Part shown: positions 23,248 to 33,695 of the stretch, piece by piece
How positions within the stretch are numbered: position 1 is the stretch's first letter
Layout of the letters: the number at the start of each line of letters is the position of its first letter
Assembly (NCBI GenBank): GCA_009103225.1
Contig: RHPI01002990.1
Span: 650,347-714,346, forward strand
Reading direction: 5' to 3'
DNA length: 64,000 nt
Source of the DNA: Chlorokybus atmophyticus
Taxonomy: Eukaryota; Streptophyta; Chlorokybophyceae; Chlorokybales; Chlorokybaceae
The notes under the pieces: generated by a model
The model's database searches: none
Told to the model about the DNA's origin: nothing
What the model saw: only the letters and a program-made list of their open reading frames with translations
Translations under genes and position numbers: made by a program

Positions 23248-24180
23248 ATGGAAGAGAACTTGGTGCCCACCTCAAAAGGGGAAAGCTCACAAAAAGAGCA
23301 ATTATCCCGTGAGGAGGAGTTTCCATCCATGGAGGATATTGCCAACCCGGATGATGCACCTGATGAGTCTCATGCTGCTAAGGATGTGGATGCCTTGGTG
23401 GAACTAGACGAGCCACCACCACCACCACCATCATTCGTGCAGCCTGAAATCTCAATTTCCTTGACGAAATATGAGCTGATGGACCACTTTCTGGGCACCT
23501 ATGATGAGGAGCCTCGTGAGGCGATTGTCTCGCTCATCAACTTCCTCTTTCATGTGGCGGAAACAATCTCAAAACTCACCACCTTTATGGGGCGAGATTG
23601 GGAGGGATCGATGGGTGAAAGCAAACGTGTTCTGAACATAATCGAGCGCCTTCAACGCTCTGATTGCGGTACACCTGTTCAGGCGCTCGCTCGTCCTGCC
23701 GAGTTTGTTCCCAATAAGCAAGCGGCAATTTGCGACTGGCTCGTGAAGCTGAGACACTATGTCAACTCCCTTCACATTTCTGAGGAGGGGAAGTTGCGTG
23801 TTGCTGAGTTGCTGATCTAAATCGATGCTCTGGCAGAGTGGTACCGCCGTAAGCAACGTGATACGAACCTCGGGTGGGAAGTGAATCAATTGTGCTCTTT
23901 CATGGAGCAGCGCTATGGCGGCGCAAATCCTACCCAGGTTGCTCGCACCCAGCTTCACAATCTGCGTCAGAACGGGCGCCCGGTCCAGCAGTATTTCCAG
24001 GACTTCCAGTCTTTTGTCAGCAAGATCAATGCTGGCAAACTACCCATCAGTGATGCTAATCAGTTGGATATGTTCAGGCGTGGCTTGGACACAAATCTCG
24101 TGCAGCATGTGGCCGTCAACCGCGAGTTTGCAAAAGTGGGCCTCGACGGATTTGCCAATGCTGATGCAAATGGTTGCTGC
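23248..24180 (+). pseudogene. Retrotransposon gag, interrupted by a nonsense codon
   Basis: The frame opens at the ATG at 23,248 (MEENLVPTSK) and stops at a TAA at 23,818-23,820, then continues in the same frame to 24,180. The second half has the retrotransposon gag core pattern: WYRRKQRD, F.EQRYGG, L..LRQNGRPVQQYFQDFQ and FRRGLD. Gag forms the particle that packages element RNA. No CCHC zinc knuckle is visible downstream; the sequence jumps almost directly to RT, so the knuckle and protease are deleted. Confidence 0.85.
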
Positions 24181-24277
24181 TGAGGACAGTTTGAAGCGCT
24201 CGTATGTAAACCACATCCAAAGAGGCAGCCCCGGCTTCAGCTGCAAAGCGCCCGGCCACCAACAACAAACCTTTTGT

Positions 24278-24788
24278 GACCAGCATTTGACCAGTGGTTA
24301 TCATCATATCAAAATCCACCCGTCAGATATACAAAAAACTGCATTTCGCACCCCAATAGGACACTTTGAGTGTAAAGTGTTACCAATTGGGTTAACAAAT
24401 GCACCAGCTACATTTCAGGCAGCAATGAACGCCGTATTTGTAGATGGATTGTACAAGTTTGCACTGGTATATTTTAACGACATTATTGTGTTCAGCAAAA
24501 CCCGGGAGGAACACCACAAGCATGTGGAATTGGTTCTAGCTAAGTTACGCGAACACAAATTCTTTGCCAACCTATCCAAATGCAACTTTGTAAAAAATGA
24601 ACTACCCTTTTTTAGGGTATGTGATTGGCAATGAAGGATTGAAATCAGATTCTAAAAAGGTGTGTGCGGTGAAGGATTGGCTACCACCCAAGGATGTACA
24701 TCAGTTACATGCTTTTTTGGGGCTAGCCAATTGTTTCCGCATGTTCATGCGAGCATATTCTAATCAAATCCTTAATAATCTTTACTGA
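24278..24788 (+). pseudogene. Reverse transcriptase remnant
   Basis: The fragment starts in mid-domain at LTSGYHHIKIH and continues with TAFRTPIGHFE, PIGLTNAPATFQ and the catalytic region at 24,470-24,481. That motif reads YFND where Ty3/gypsy enzymes have YxDD, so one catalytic Asp is Asn. A shift of frame occurs near 24,610 at a T-run; the thumb region resumes as LGYVIGNEGL...FLGLANCFR in another frame and ends at a stop at 24,786. The N-terminal third of RT is missing. Confidence 0.88.
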
Positions 24789-24810
24789 AAAAAGGTGTTA
24801 AACTTGTGTG

Positions 24811-25362
24811 TGTGTGGAGGCACACGAGGTTGCTTTTACACGCATCAAAGATGCATTAACACAAGCCCCTGTGTTAGCCTTCCCCGACCACACCAAGCCT
24901 TTTGTGGTGATCGGTGATGCTTCCACCATTGGGTGTGGGGCAGTCCTTCTACAGGATGACAGACCATGTGCATATGAAAGCAGAATGTTCATGCTCGCTG
25001 AACATAATAACACAACCACACAGCAGGAATTGCTCGGGGTGGTGCACGCGCTGCGCACATGGCGTTGCTACTTGAAAGGTGTGGAGTTTTCAGTGATTAC
25101 TGATCACAACCCGCTCACATTCTTTCATATGCAACAGAACCGGTCGAGGCGGCAAGCTAGGTGGAATGAATTCATTTCTCGTTTCACTTTCACTTGGCAA
25201 TACCGTCCGGGTCGCATCAATGTGGCGAATCCACTAAGTTGTAGCCCAGCTCTTTTGGCACTTACGTGCTCTCGAAGTACGCGTAATGTGCAACAGCCGA
25301 AAGATCCTTTCCTAAAGGAAGTGTCCACAGGTTATAACTCAGATGATTGGTTTAGCAGTTAA
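24811..25362 (+). pseudogene. RNase H domain of the retroelement
   Basis: It encodes the gypsy RNase H hallmarks: GDASTIGCGAVLLQ, ELLGVVHALRTWRCYLKG, TDHNPLTFF and YRPGRINVANPLSCSP. The usual ADxLSR ending reads ANPLSC, so the last acidic residue is lost. The domain is otherwise open and uninterrupted, but it is separated from RT by a stop at 24,786-24,788. Confidence 0.88.
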
Positions 25363-25380
25363 ACCAACTGCAACAGCTTA

Positions 25381-25684
25381 TTGCTGTTGGCAATCTGTGG
25401 TATGAAGGGGAGCAGTTCGCAATTCCCGACTCGGGCGACTTGCGTAAGCAGTGCTTATATTCAGTGCATGACCCGCCGTATGCTGGGCATTTGGGGAAAC
25501 ACAAAACACTCAAAGCTGTGCAACAGTTATACTAATGGCCGTCAATGTCAGCTGATGTGGATCAATATGTTCGCACATGTAAAGTGTGTCAACATAATAG
25601 GCCACTACGACAAAAACAAGCGGGATTGCTTAAACCATTGGCAATTCCAGAACAAAAGTGGGATAGTGTCAGTATGGATTTGAT
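25381..25684 (+). pseudogene. Integrase, 5' part (zinc-binding and start of the core)
   Basis: Two frames carry it. The HHCC region shows DPPYAGHLGKHKT followed by VRTCKVCQHNRP and PLAIPEQKWDSVSMDLI, the last Asp being the first catalytic residue in family alignments. The reading is cut at 25,684 by the hAT insertion and resumes at 28,634. Confidence 0.85.
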
Positions 25685-26191
25685 CATGGTATCTAAGTAT
25701 GCGAGTTTTGGCAAAAGTATACGTTATTGTACGCGTACAGCAGGTGGTTGTTAAGAATACGTTGAAAGTACGTTAGATTGTACGCTTATCGCAGTTAAAC
25801 ATGTTGCATCCATTGATGTTGTCGCTGTTAAGGTACTCAGCGCAGGTTAAGCAGACGTTAAGCACGTTAAGGCGGCTGGCTGAGCGCTAGTGAGTCACAG
25901 CACCTTAATCACGTTAGGGTTCCAGTATGGCGGCAGCCAGGGCGGCTGTGGTGGCATCATCGTCCAGGACGGCGGCGCGGAGGTGCTGGTCGGTGCCTAG
26001 TGGGCAGGGACTCATCCAACAAGCAAGATCAAGATATCATGCAGTATCAAGTAGCATTCAGCGTGTTTTGCATGCATGCACCTAAGCATGATGCCTGCAC
26101 AGTGTATGCACCTTGCTGCACCACTCGTAGTGATCACAACTTGTTTGAAACAGGTAGGCTGAATTAGCTACTTGTGTAGTGGTAGGCCACA

Positions 26192-28421
26192 ATGAAAGGG
26201 CCTGAGTGGAAGCACGTGAAGGTTATTGCACAAAAACAGCATGGCAATTACGAGGTGCAGTGTGTGTATTGTGAGCACACATGGTGTGGAGGTGTTTCTC
26301 GAATTCGAGCTCATCTTCTGGGCAAGGCAGGTGTGGCCAAAGACGCAAGTGGCCTCCTGATGAAGTGGTTGCTGAACTCTCTACCATTTTTAAAAACAAA
26401 GAGAAGGCAATTGATAAGAAACGCCGCGTTTCTTGCGGCATGTTGGAACTACTTGACCAGTTGACTGCATTTACTTCCGTTAGTTCTGGTGGTGTTGCTA
26501 GCTGTTCCACTGCCCTTAGTTACAAGCAATCTACACTTGAGAACGTCTATGGCCGTAATGACAAAGTTTTTTCTACAGCAACGGCATGTCGTTTAATATT
26601 GCACGATCACCATACTACATGGAGGCATTCAAAGCTGTTGCAGCCTTTGGGCCGTCATACACTTCGCCATCTTCACAAATGCTGTGCAAGAAGTTGTTAG
26701 AAGGTGAGTGGACGTCAGTAAACACTCGGTTGGGTGACGTGCGCACTGCTTGGGAGGTTACGGGCTGCACCATAACAAGTGATGGCTGGTCGGATACGCG
26801 CAATCATCCTTTGTTAAATGTTTTAATGGTTTTGCCGAAGGGAGAGGTATTCTTGAAAGCTGTAAACACTCAAGGTGAAGAGCAGAACGCCTCCTACATG
26901 GCCTCACATCTGATAACGGCAATTGAAGAGGTGAGTGTGCGCGCTTATGTGCGCGCAGAAACTTGTGCGCGTGCAGTATTTGTTGTGCAGCATGTATGTG
27001 TGCATGCATGCGCATGTGTGTTCTTGTGTAGCACTGATGCAGCATGCTCATGCCAAACCGAGTTCTCATGTACATGTTGACAGGTGGGATGCGAGAAGGT
27101 CGTGCAAGTTGTGACCGACAATGCATCAAACTGCGTGGCAGCTGCACGCTTGATGGTTGCCAAGTACCCGCACATTACTTTGACTGGATGCACTGCTCAT
27201 TGCTTGGACTTGCTCCTGGAAGACTTGGGCCGGTTGTCATTGGTTGCAGATGTTGTTTCCAATGGCAAGCGTATTGTCAAATTCATCACAAACCACCATA
27301 GAAGTCTTGCCATCTTTTTATCCAAGTCAAATCTTGAGCTTCTCAAGCCAGGAGAGACACGTTTTGCAACATCTTTTATCACCTTACAATGCTTGAGTGC
27401 AGTCAAGGATGCACTGACAGAGTGTGTGGCTTCAAGGGAGTGGTCGGCATGGGCGTCCAAGTCTGCTCATCTCGCTCGCGAGGAGGCTGAGGAAGTGCGC
27501 GCCTTGGTGCTCTCTCCTTCATCATGGCGCACTGTCGTCCTTGTCATCACCATTGTGGAACCCATTGTAAGTCTGCTCCGCATGGTTGATGGCCCTTCTC
27601 CCACCATTGGCAAAGTGTATGCTCGTATGTTCATGGCTGGAGAGGAGTTGAAGGACCTAGCGGGGCTGACTGCCACACAACAGAAGAGTGTATTGGAGTG
27701 TTGGAAGTCACGGTGGGCAATGCTCCATAGTGACATGCATGCTGCTGGCTACTTACTTAACCCCGAGTACTGGCAACACGAGCAGCAAACCAATGACGAA
27801 GTAATGCATGGATTCTGCAACATCCTTAACAAGTCGCTCAGAGATGATGAGAAGGTTGACGCCGCTATGACGCAGATATTAGCACAACTTGTGTGGCATA
27901 CATGTGCTTGTTAAAGGTGTGTTGCATGTCATGCATATGAATGAGAGTGAGGTCACCTCATAGTGACATAACAATAGTGCTGCTTCAACCTTGCCAAGTA
28001 ACACATTATGTCACATACAGGTGCATGCATATGCCAACAAGGACGGGCTGTTTGGGAGGGAGGCAATCCAAAGAGCTGCAGCCAACATGTCAGCCATGCA
28101 TAGTGGAGAATGTATGGAGGAAGTGTTTACGGAACACTTCCTCCATACATTCTCCATAGATAGAGCTGCAATATGTTGCGGTGCGTGTGCTTGCGCAGGT
28201 CTCTCCCGCTTGCAGCTGCGAATGCATTTGGAGTTCGTACGCACGTACACACAAAGAAGCCCAACCGCTTGCACCCTTCACGAGCGGAGAAGTTAGTGTA
28301 CGTCTTTACCAACCTGCAGGTGTTAAAGAAGATACATAACCGCAAGTATGAGGAGCAGTTTGTACAGTGGGAGTCTGACAGTGATGTGAGTGTAGAGTCT
28401 GAGTTTGAGGAGGAGGAGTGA
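26192..28421 (+). pseudogene. hAT-family (DUF659) transposase, probably defective
   Basis: The protein starts MKGPEWKHVKV with a BED-type finger start (CVYC...RIRAHLLG); the reading then shifts frame near 26,345 to continue PPDEVVAELSTIF, by an indel or an unseen intron. The DUF659 region has TSDGWSDTRNHPLLN, QVVTDNASNC and TGCTAHCLDLLLED, with an intron at 26,931-27,083. A further region runs to about 27,890 (LNPEYW, DDEKVDAAM). After an intron, YANKDGLFGREA is followed by a perfect hairpin at 28,104-28,156. The usual W..yG...L..lA...L segment is absent. The C-terminal motif HTKKPNRL...EKLVYVFTNL and an acidic tail then end at 28,421. Confidence 0.85.
28104..28156. repeat. Perfect 24-bp inverted repeat (hairpin), 5-base loop
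   Basis: Arms at 28,104-28,127 and 28,133-28,156 are exact reverse complements, separated by TACGG. The left arm starts TGGAGAATGTATGG. It lies inside the hAT transposase reading frame, which stays open across it. Confidence 0.98.
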
Positions 28422-28633
28422 TGCTAGCCTTGTGTCAATGCCTTTGTGAGCTTGCTGTCTTGTATCGCGCACATCCATATGCATTACTCTCGCTCACCAC
28501 CATCAATCAGGACACTTGCTATTGTAACATGGTAGCAAGCTACTGAGCACATTATGTGTTGCGTACTGTGTAAAACATACCTAAAAGTACACGTATGCGT
28601 ACTAGTACACGTACTGCGTACGTTGCTACTACG

Positions 28634-29047
28634 GATTTGATTACTGACCTACCTGAAACAACAGCCAAATACACTGCTATTGTGGTTTGTGTCGACCGTT
28701 TGACCAAAATGGTGCATTTTGCCCCGTGTTGCACAACCGTAAGTGCACGGGACTTAGCACATTTATTTGTGTCCACGGTCTTTCGAGTTCACGGTGTACC
28801 GCGTGAGCTTATAACAGATCGTGATCCTCGGTTTGTCTCCAAGTTTTGGAGAGAAGTCTGCGAATTGTTGGAAGTAAAACAAAGCATGTCGACTGCTTTC
28901 CACCCGCAAACGGACGGACAAACTGAACGAGCAAATCAAAAACTGGCAGAAATGCTTCGCCACTATGTGGCTTTTAATCATGCTGATTGGGACAGGTACT
29001 TGCCAATGGCAGAGTTCGCTGTAAACGATGTGTGGCAGAAAGTGTAA
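28634..29047 (+). pseudogene. Integrase catalytic core, 3' part
   Basis: Directly after the hAT element the frame resumes with TDLPETTAKYTAIVV, then VDRLTKMVHF, ITDRDPRFVSKFW (second catalytic Asp) and FHPQTDGQTERANQ (catalytic Glu). The core motifs are intact, but the frame is lost at about 29,040 after NDVWQK, where a neighbouring frame continues with ETPFFLNYG. Confidence 0.9.
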
Positions 29048-29656
29048 AGGAAACCCCATTTTTTTTAATTATGGGATTCGCCCGAATACACTAGCGTCAT
29101 TGCGTGTACCTCGCAATGCCCTAACCGTACCAGCGGCAAAGGAATTTGCCACTGATATGCAAGAAAATTTGGCTCGAGTCAAGCTATGTCTGTCAGAAGC
29201 ACAAGACTGGCAAAAAGCTTATGCTGATACACATCCACCTTCCATGTTGGCGATAAAGTTTTGCTTAACGCAAAGAACATGACTATCAAAGGTATGGGTG
29301 CTCGCAAGTTGCTGCCCCGATGGTTAGGTCCTTTCTCTATCACTGATAAAGCTGGTATGCACGCGTATCGACTGCAATTGCCCCCAAGTGTGCGTATACA
29401 CAACGTGTTCCACGTGAACTTGTTAAAACCATACCGCTCAGACGGTAGAACACAGCCTTCACCACCACCGGTTGAGGTGGACAGCGAGCTCGAATACGAG
29501 GTGGAAATATTCTGGACCATAAGCTGAATAGTTGGGGACTCTTCGGTAAAATGGGAAGGGTATGGCCCGAAACATAACAGTTGGGAGCCCGATAGACATC
29601 TTACGAACTGCCGCGAGTTGCTTCGAGCTTACTGGGACACACGTCCCAACCCGTGA
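29028..29656 (+). pseudogene. Integrase C terminus and chromodomain
   Basis: Frame-shifted remnants give NYGIRPNT, a GPF.ITDKAG...YRLQLPPSVRIHNVFHVNLLKPY segment, then a chromodomain: EYEVE, a broken WTIS region, VKWEGYGPKHNSWEPD and LTNCRELLRAYW. The chromodomain targets integration to marked chromatin in this clade. At least two frame changes and a stop at 29,525 interrupt it. Confidence 0.88.
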
Positions 29657-29790
29657 AACTGTGGGCTTGGTTGATGACAGATTGGCACTGCAGTTTCATT
29701 ACCACCGTCACTTCCTGCTATCTCACTGGTTACAATTACTCGAAATCAAGCCTGATCAGCTTAAGTTCAACGAGGACGTTGAAAACCAAA

Positions 29791-29801
29791 GTGGGGGGGA
29801 A
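29791..29801 (+). promoter_or_regulatory. Polypurine tract of the retroelement
   Basis: GTGGGGGGGAA lies directly before the TG of the 3' LTR, the expected position of the plus-strand DNA primer. Confidence 0.85.
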
Positions 29802-30329
29802 TGTAACGGGAGCAATACTAATAGGGGTATTATTGCTACCTAAATAACACATTCTGTATGAATAAGTATTTAAATATGCTTATTTATACCTCTTTTCTAC
29901 GGTTCTTCGCTTATCAACGGCTAGGATGCTTTATCATAGCTTAAATAAGTCCGAATGGGTGTAAAACCGCTTATTCAAGCCTATTTAGTGTGACATTTGA
30001 TAAAATGTGACCACTATCTCGTTAGGTATCGTACGATAGGTATCGTTCAATAGGTACCTTATCGATAGGTACCTTATCTGAGTTGTGACTGGCTCACGAT
30101 AAATTTCCTAACTACCCTATCTGTAGGGTCGATGTCTGGTTGTGAATCAATTATCAAGAGGTGTATATTTAACATACTCTTGATATAAAAGGTCACATTA
30201 AACCAATGTGATCTCACTTTCAATTCTCTGCTCAGTGGCGGCCACGCCGATCAAAGGCTTGTCATAGGCGGTGTGGGTGTTGGGGTAGAGGATTGAAGGG
30301 GCATTACCGGCGACGGTGGTGCTGTTACA
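29802..30329 (+). repeat. 3' LTR
   Basis: It begins TGTAACGGGAGC and ends GCTGTTACA, so it has TG..CA ends with a TGTAAC/GTTACA inverted pair. An internal cluster of GGTACC/TATCGATA-type motifs lies at about 30,025-30,080. It is followed by the GCACA target duplication. Confidence 0.95.
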
Positions 30330-30334
30330 GCACA

Positions 30335-31296
30335 CGCCATAAGCACTTGCCGCTTACGAAATGGAAAATCCCACTTAGTCCCTTTTTACCAACATAAGTA
30401 AGGGACACAGAATGACTTTTGCCAGCTTTATAAGCGTAATAAGGCCGATGTGGCCATGCACATTGACTGACTTCGAGCTAGTTCATATCAATGTTATGTG
30501 TAGTACTGTGCCTTAGATCCCTAAGGAGACATAGAGGACTGCATGAGCACACCTGCCAAGCACTACACAGCTTGACAAGCGGAATCCTCACTTAGTCCCT
30601 CCTACTTACTGCATAAGTAAAAAATAGAGAGTGACTTCTGCTAGCCCTGTGCGTGACAATGTTGCCGCGTATTAAATTATAATTATACAACTTTGAAAGA
30701 AACGTGACGCCTCTCCTCAGGGTAGCGATTTTTGCTACCATGGCCATGGATTGGTAGGCAGCGTGAGCTTCGGACACAGGTTCGACTCTGTGTGCGGCTG
30801 GGTGAGAAGGGCAACTGTGTTTTATGGAACAATTATACAGGCCAAACGCACGGGTCGCTGACGCGCTGAGCGCGCGGCCATTGTACCTTGCCAGTACGGT
30901 ACACTAGCCGTACCGGGACGCGGACATGTAGCTGCGAGTTAAAGCCAGGAAGAATGTCACGCCGCGCAATGAATAAACATCATAAAACCGTGACGCCTCT
31001 CCTCATGGTGCCGTGCGCCAATATGAGCATCCCTTATATTCTGCAGTTGTACGCTACTATCAGCATTATGCAACTACTGGTACAAGCATAATATATGCTG
31101 TTATTGGCGTAAGCTGTAACAGGCGCAAGTGTGCTTTGCAGCGTTCATGGGCATGTCATCATGATGTGCATGCATGGAGTATGTTGCATCATCAAACATG
31201 ATGCTGTCTTTGTTTGACTGAGCAATGCGCTTGCTGCTTTGCCAAGACAAGCAGCAATCAACTACGTGCGTCGTATGCATGTCCTCCTCATCGCTG
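30335..31296. other. Repeat-rich intergenic DNA
   Basis: No gene. Two diverged blocks, at about 30,345-30,440 and 30,575-30,650, share CACTTAGTCCCT, CATAAGTAA and AGTGACTTCTGC/AATGACTTTTGC words in the same order. CGTGACGCCTCTCCTCA occurs at 30,702 and again near 30,988. Confidence 0.5.
30731..30800 (+). repeat. tRNA-like fragment (probable SINE head)
   Basis: TGGATTGGTAGGC resembles a Pol III A box, and GGTTCGACTC (30,779-30,788) matches the B box. The flanking bases do not form a tRNA acceptor stem. It shares a TTTGCT(A/G)CC(A/G)T start and the ACAGGTTCGA core with the fragment near 56,020. Confidence 0.45.
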
Positions 31297-33695
31297 CTAA
31301 CTGCATCGTCTACAACAAAAAAATAGTTTAATGTAGTTTAATGTAGTTTGCCGTGCACCGCGTGCTTCAAACACCTGAATGTGGACGAGCCTGGAGCGCA
31401 ACTTGCGCAGCGCTATTTGCTCAACCTTTATAAAGTTCACCACATTCGCAACGACATAAGCATCAAACTTGTTGAACGCATCCATGCCCTCTTTTAATAA
31501 AACGTGCGGAGGTGCTACATTGTCAAAGTTTTCATCATTTGCATGCATACACTATCAGCCTTAACACTGTCAAAGCCTTCATGGTGGCGTTGGGTAGCAA
31601 AGTTTGCACAAGTACAAAGCTTCACCTTCTACGTTAACCACCTCATCATCATTCATGTCCTATAGCTCCAGCTCCAGCTCCAACCCCACACTAGCCAGTA
31701 TTGCCCCATTTGAGTCTTCTGGCTCTGTGGGGACATGCACATCAGCTGCCACATACTCTGTTGCAGTCTGCAAATCTTCATCTGGGATATCTAGCCTGCT
31801 CATCATCTCCCTAAGATCATCAAGGTCCTGCATGCGTCAGATATGCAGGTGTTGGTGCCACGCGTATGCACGCATGCATGAGTGCGTTCTTTGATGCAAG
31901 CACGTACCGTTAATGGCGCAACTGCTGTAGAGCTGAGCTCATTGTTAGCACGCGCATCCGCTGCCCATGCTTGAGGGGTGATACGTGTGTGGCGCCAGCA
32001 ATTGCGTATAGTTAAGGGAGTGACTTCGCCCCATGCCTCTTTGCTCCACATGATTGCGTCGTGTGCATTAACCGGCACCTTCCTCAAGTCCATGGTGGGG
32101 TCCGCTTCATGGTGCTGAAGAATGTGCGCAAGCAATTTGCGTCACCTATACATGTGACAGAGATTGCTCACTGAGTGGCACTCATCAGAGTTTGCACGTC
32201 ACTATACACAATGCATGCACTCTTACCTCGCTTTAAAAGCGGCAATGATGCTGGCATCGAGAGGTTGCACCTCTGAAGTAGTGTTTGCTGGTAGGAACAA
32301 GCAAGTCACATGAGACAACCTCAAGGTCTTAAAACCGCTCAGCATGCCCGCCACGGCCGTTGCGCATTGATGTGTTTACGAGTTATCCATTAGCAGCACC
32401 ACGTTGCGCTTGGCCTGCTCCATCTCATGATTGAATTCAAGCAACCACGACAAGAACACCTGCCAGCCACGCACCTGTTGAGATACAAGGCAGCACTAGT
32501 GCGCATTAATCGAGCATGTGTATGCAGAAGCACGTGCGTGCGTGCGTGCGTGAGTGCTCGCGCTCTGCAGCTGGCGCATGCAGCTGTGTATGAGCTTGAG
32601 TGATAAAGCGCACCGCAGCAAACCACCTTTGCATGTTTGCGCATGCATGCGCGCGTGCATGCGTGCGTCCGAGCTGGAGTTCTTGTGCATTGCGGCTGGC
32701 GCAAGCTGTAGTGTAGCCAGCGCATGCTACATGCAACACAACATGTGCTTGCGCTAGCTGTAGAGCACATGCACTCAAACTCGCATGCACGCACACGTTT
32801 ACAGCTGTGCTGCAGCATGCATGCTTGCTTACACATACCTTGATGTTCATCCACGCAGAAGCATTGTGCGCGTACTGAACGCCTATTTAACGGGGACGCC
32901 ATGCCCGAAAGCATTGCGGCTTCTTACATATCCCAATCAGCAACACAGGGCGCTTATCTGTGCCAGAGGCGTTGCAGCAAAGCATCAATGTGAAGCGAAT
33001 GCGAGCCTTCTTTAAACCTTTGACCTTCTCCCCTATCTTCGCCTGCGTCTTTGACGGACGCAGTCGAATGTACAAAACTGTCTCATCCATGTTGTACACA
33101 TTCTTAATGACGTACTCTGCCAACAATGCAACAACGAACTTCATCACATGTTATGCCCATGTATCAGCATAAGCATGTGCATGCACACAATTGCATCTAC
33201 CCAAAGGCAAATCTGTCAATGCATGGTGCACTCCCTCTTGATTGGCATCTCCACTTTCTCCATGTGCAGTGAAGGACTTGATGCCAAAACAATGCTTCCA
33301 GCCCCGCAACCAACCGCTTAATTCGCCAAACGTACCTGACAGCTTCATCATACTTGCGAACACGCGCGCTTTCTCCATCACAAGCAAGTCCGACATGCAT
33401 GCGTTGGTGGCCATCGCACGCTGAAACCACACATTTATAGCATTGTCCAGCTGTGGGTAATAGCCTAACGCATGCGTATGCTGCTGGTTGCCGTGTGCCC
33501 AGCAGAGTTAGCACGCTCAATGATTGAATCACCATTCTTAAGCAACCTTGACAAAACTGTCTGATATAGCTTAAAATTCAAGTCCTTCTTGACCAGCGCA
33601 AGTTGATAAACTTGTTTCTTCACATGCTGATTGCTCCTGACCAACTCTACAACGCGCTTCTTATCTCCTAGAGTCAATGCGTGTTTTAACGCCAT
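31297..33695 (-). pseudogene. pogo/Tigger-type (DDE_1, CENP-B-like) transposase, interrupted
   Basis: The N-terminal exon from the ATG at 33,695 reads MALKHALTLGDKKRVVELV, a CENP-B-type helix-turn-helix. Next (33,200-33,450) come LVMEKARVFASMM and LSGWLRGWKHCFGI, the Tc5-type DNA-binding region. The catalytic part has NMDETVLY (first Asp, 32,887-33,147), FNHEMEQAKRNVVLLMDN (second Asp, about 32,390-32,475) and LPANTTSEVQPLD (third acidic residue, about 32,255). The distal part has AHDAIMWSKEAWGEV and TIRNCWRHTRI (31,900-32,100). A TAA codon at 32,376-32,378 follows two codons after the second Asp in an otherwise continuous frame. I did not find terminal inverted repeats. Confidence 0.85.

Larger units (their letters stand above)
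25685..28633 (+). mobile_element. hAT DNA transposon nested in the integrase gene
   Basis: The insert is bounded by an 8-bp target duplication GATTTGAT (25,677-25,684 and 28,634-28,641), the hAT signature length. The left end CATGGTATCTAAGTATGC and the complement of the right end CGTAGTAGCAACGTACGC match at 12 of 18 positions as imperfect terminal inverted repeats. Both subterminal regions are rich in GTACG/ACGTA words, as expected for transposase-binding sites. It encodes a DUF659-type hAT transposase on the + strand. Confidence 0.9.
21810..30329 (+). mobile_element. Ty3/gypsy chromovirus LTR retrotransposon, decayed, with a nested hAT element
   Basis: Two direct LTRs (21,810-22,345 and 29,802-30,329) enclose gag, reverse transcriptase, RNase H, integrase and chromodomain remnants in the order gag-RT-RH-IN-CHD, which defines a Ty3/gypsy chromovirus. 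Both sides carry the same 5-bp target duplication GCACA (21,805-21,809 and 30,330-30,334). A polypurine tract precedes the 3' LTR and a tRNA-primer-like site follows the 5' LTR. Removing the nested hAT (25,685-28,633) leaves an element of about 5.56 kb. Nonsense codons, frameshifts and a missing protease/N-terminal RT region make it non-autonomous. Confidence 0.95.

Noticed and set aside
32390-32914. His/Cys-rich 174-codon minus-strand frame
   Set aside because: Most of it is an intron of the pogo gene rich in GCATGC-type words; the real exon is in a different frame at its right-hand genomic start (about 32,390-32,475).
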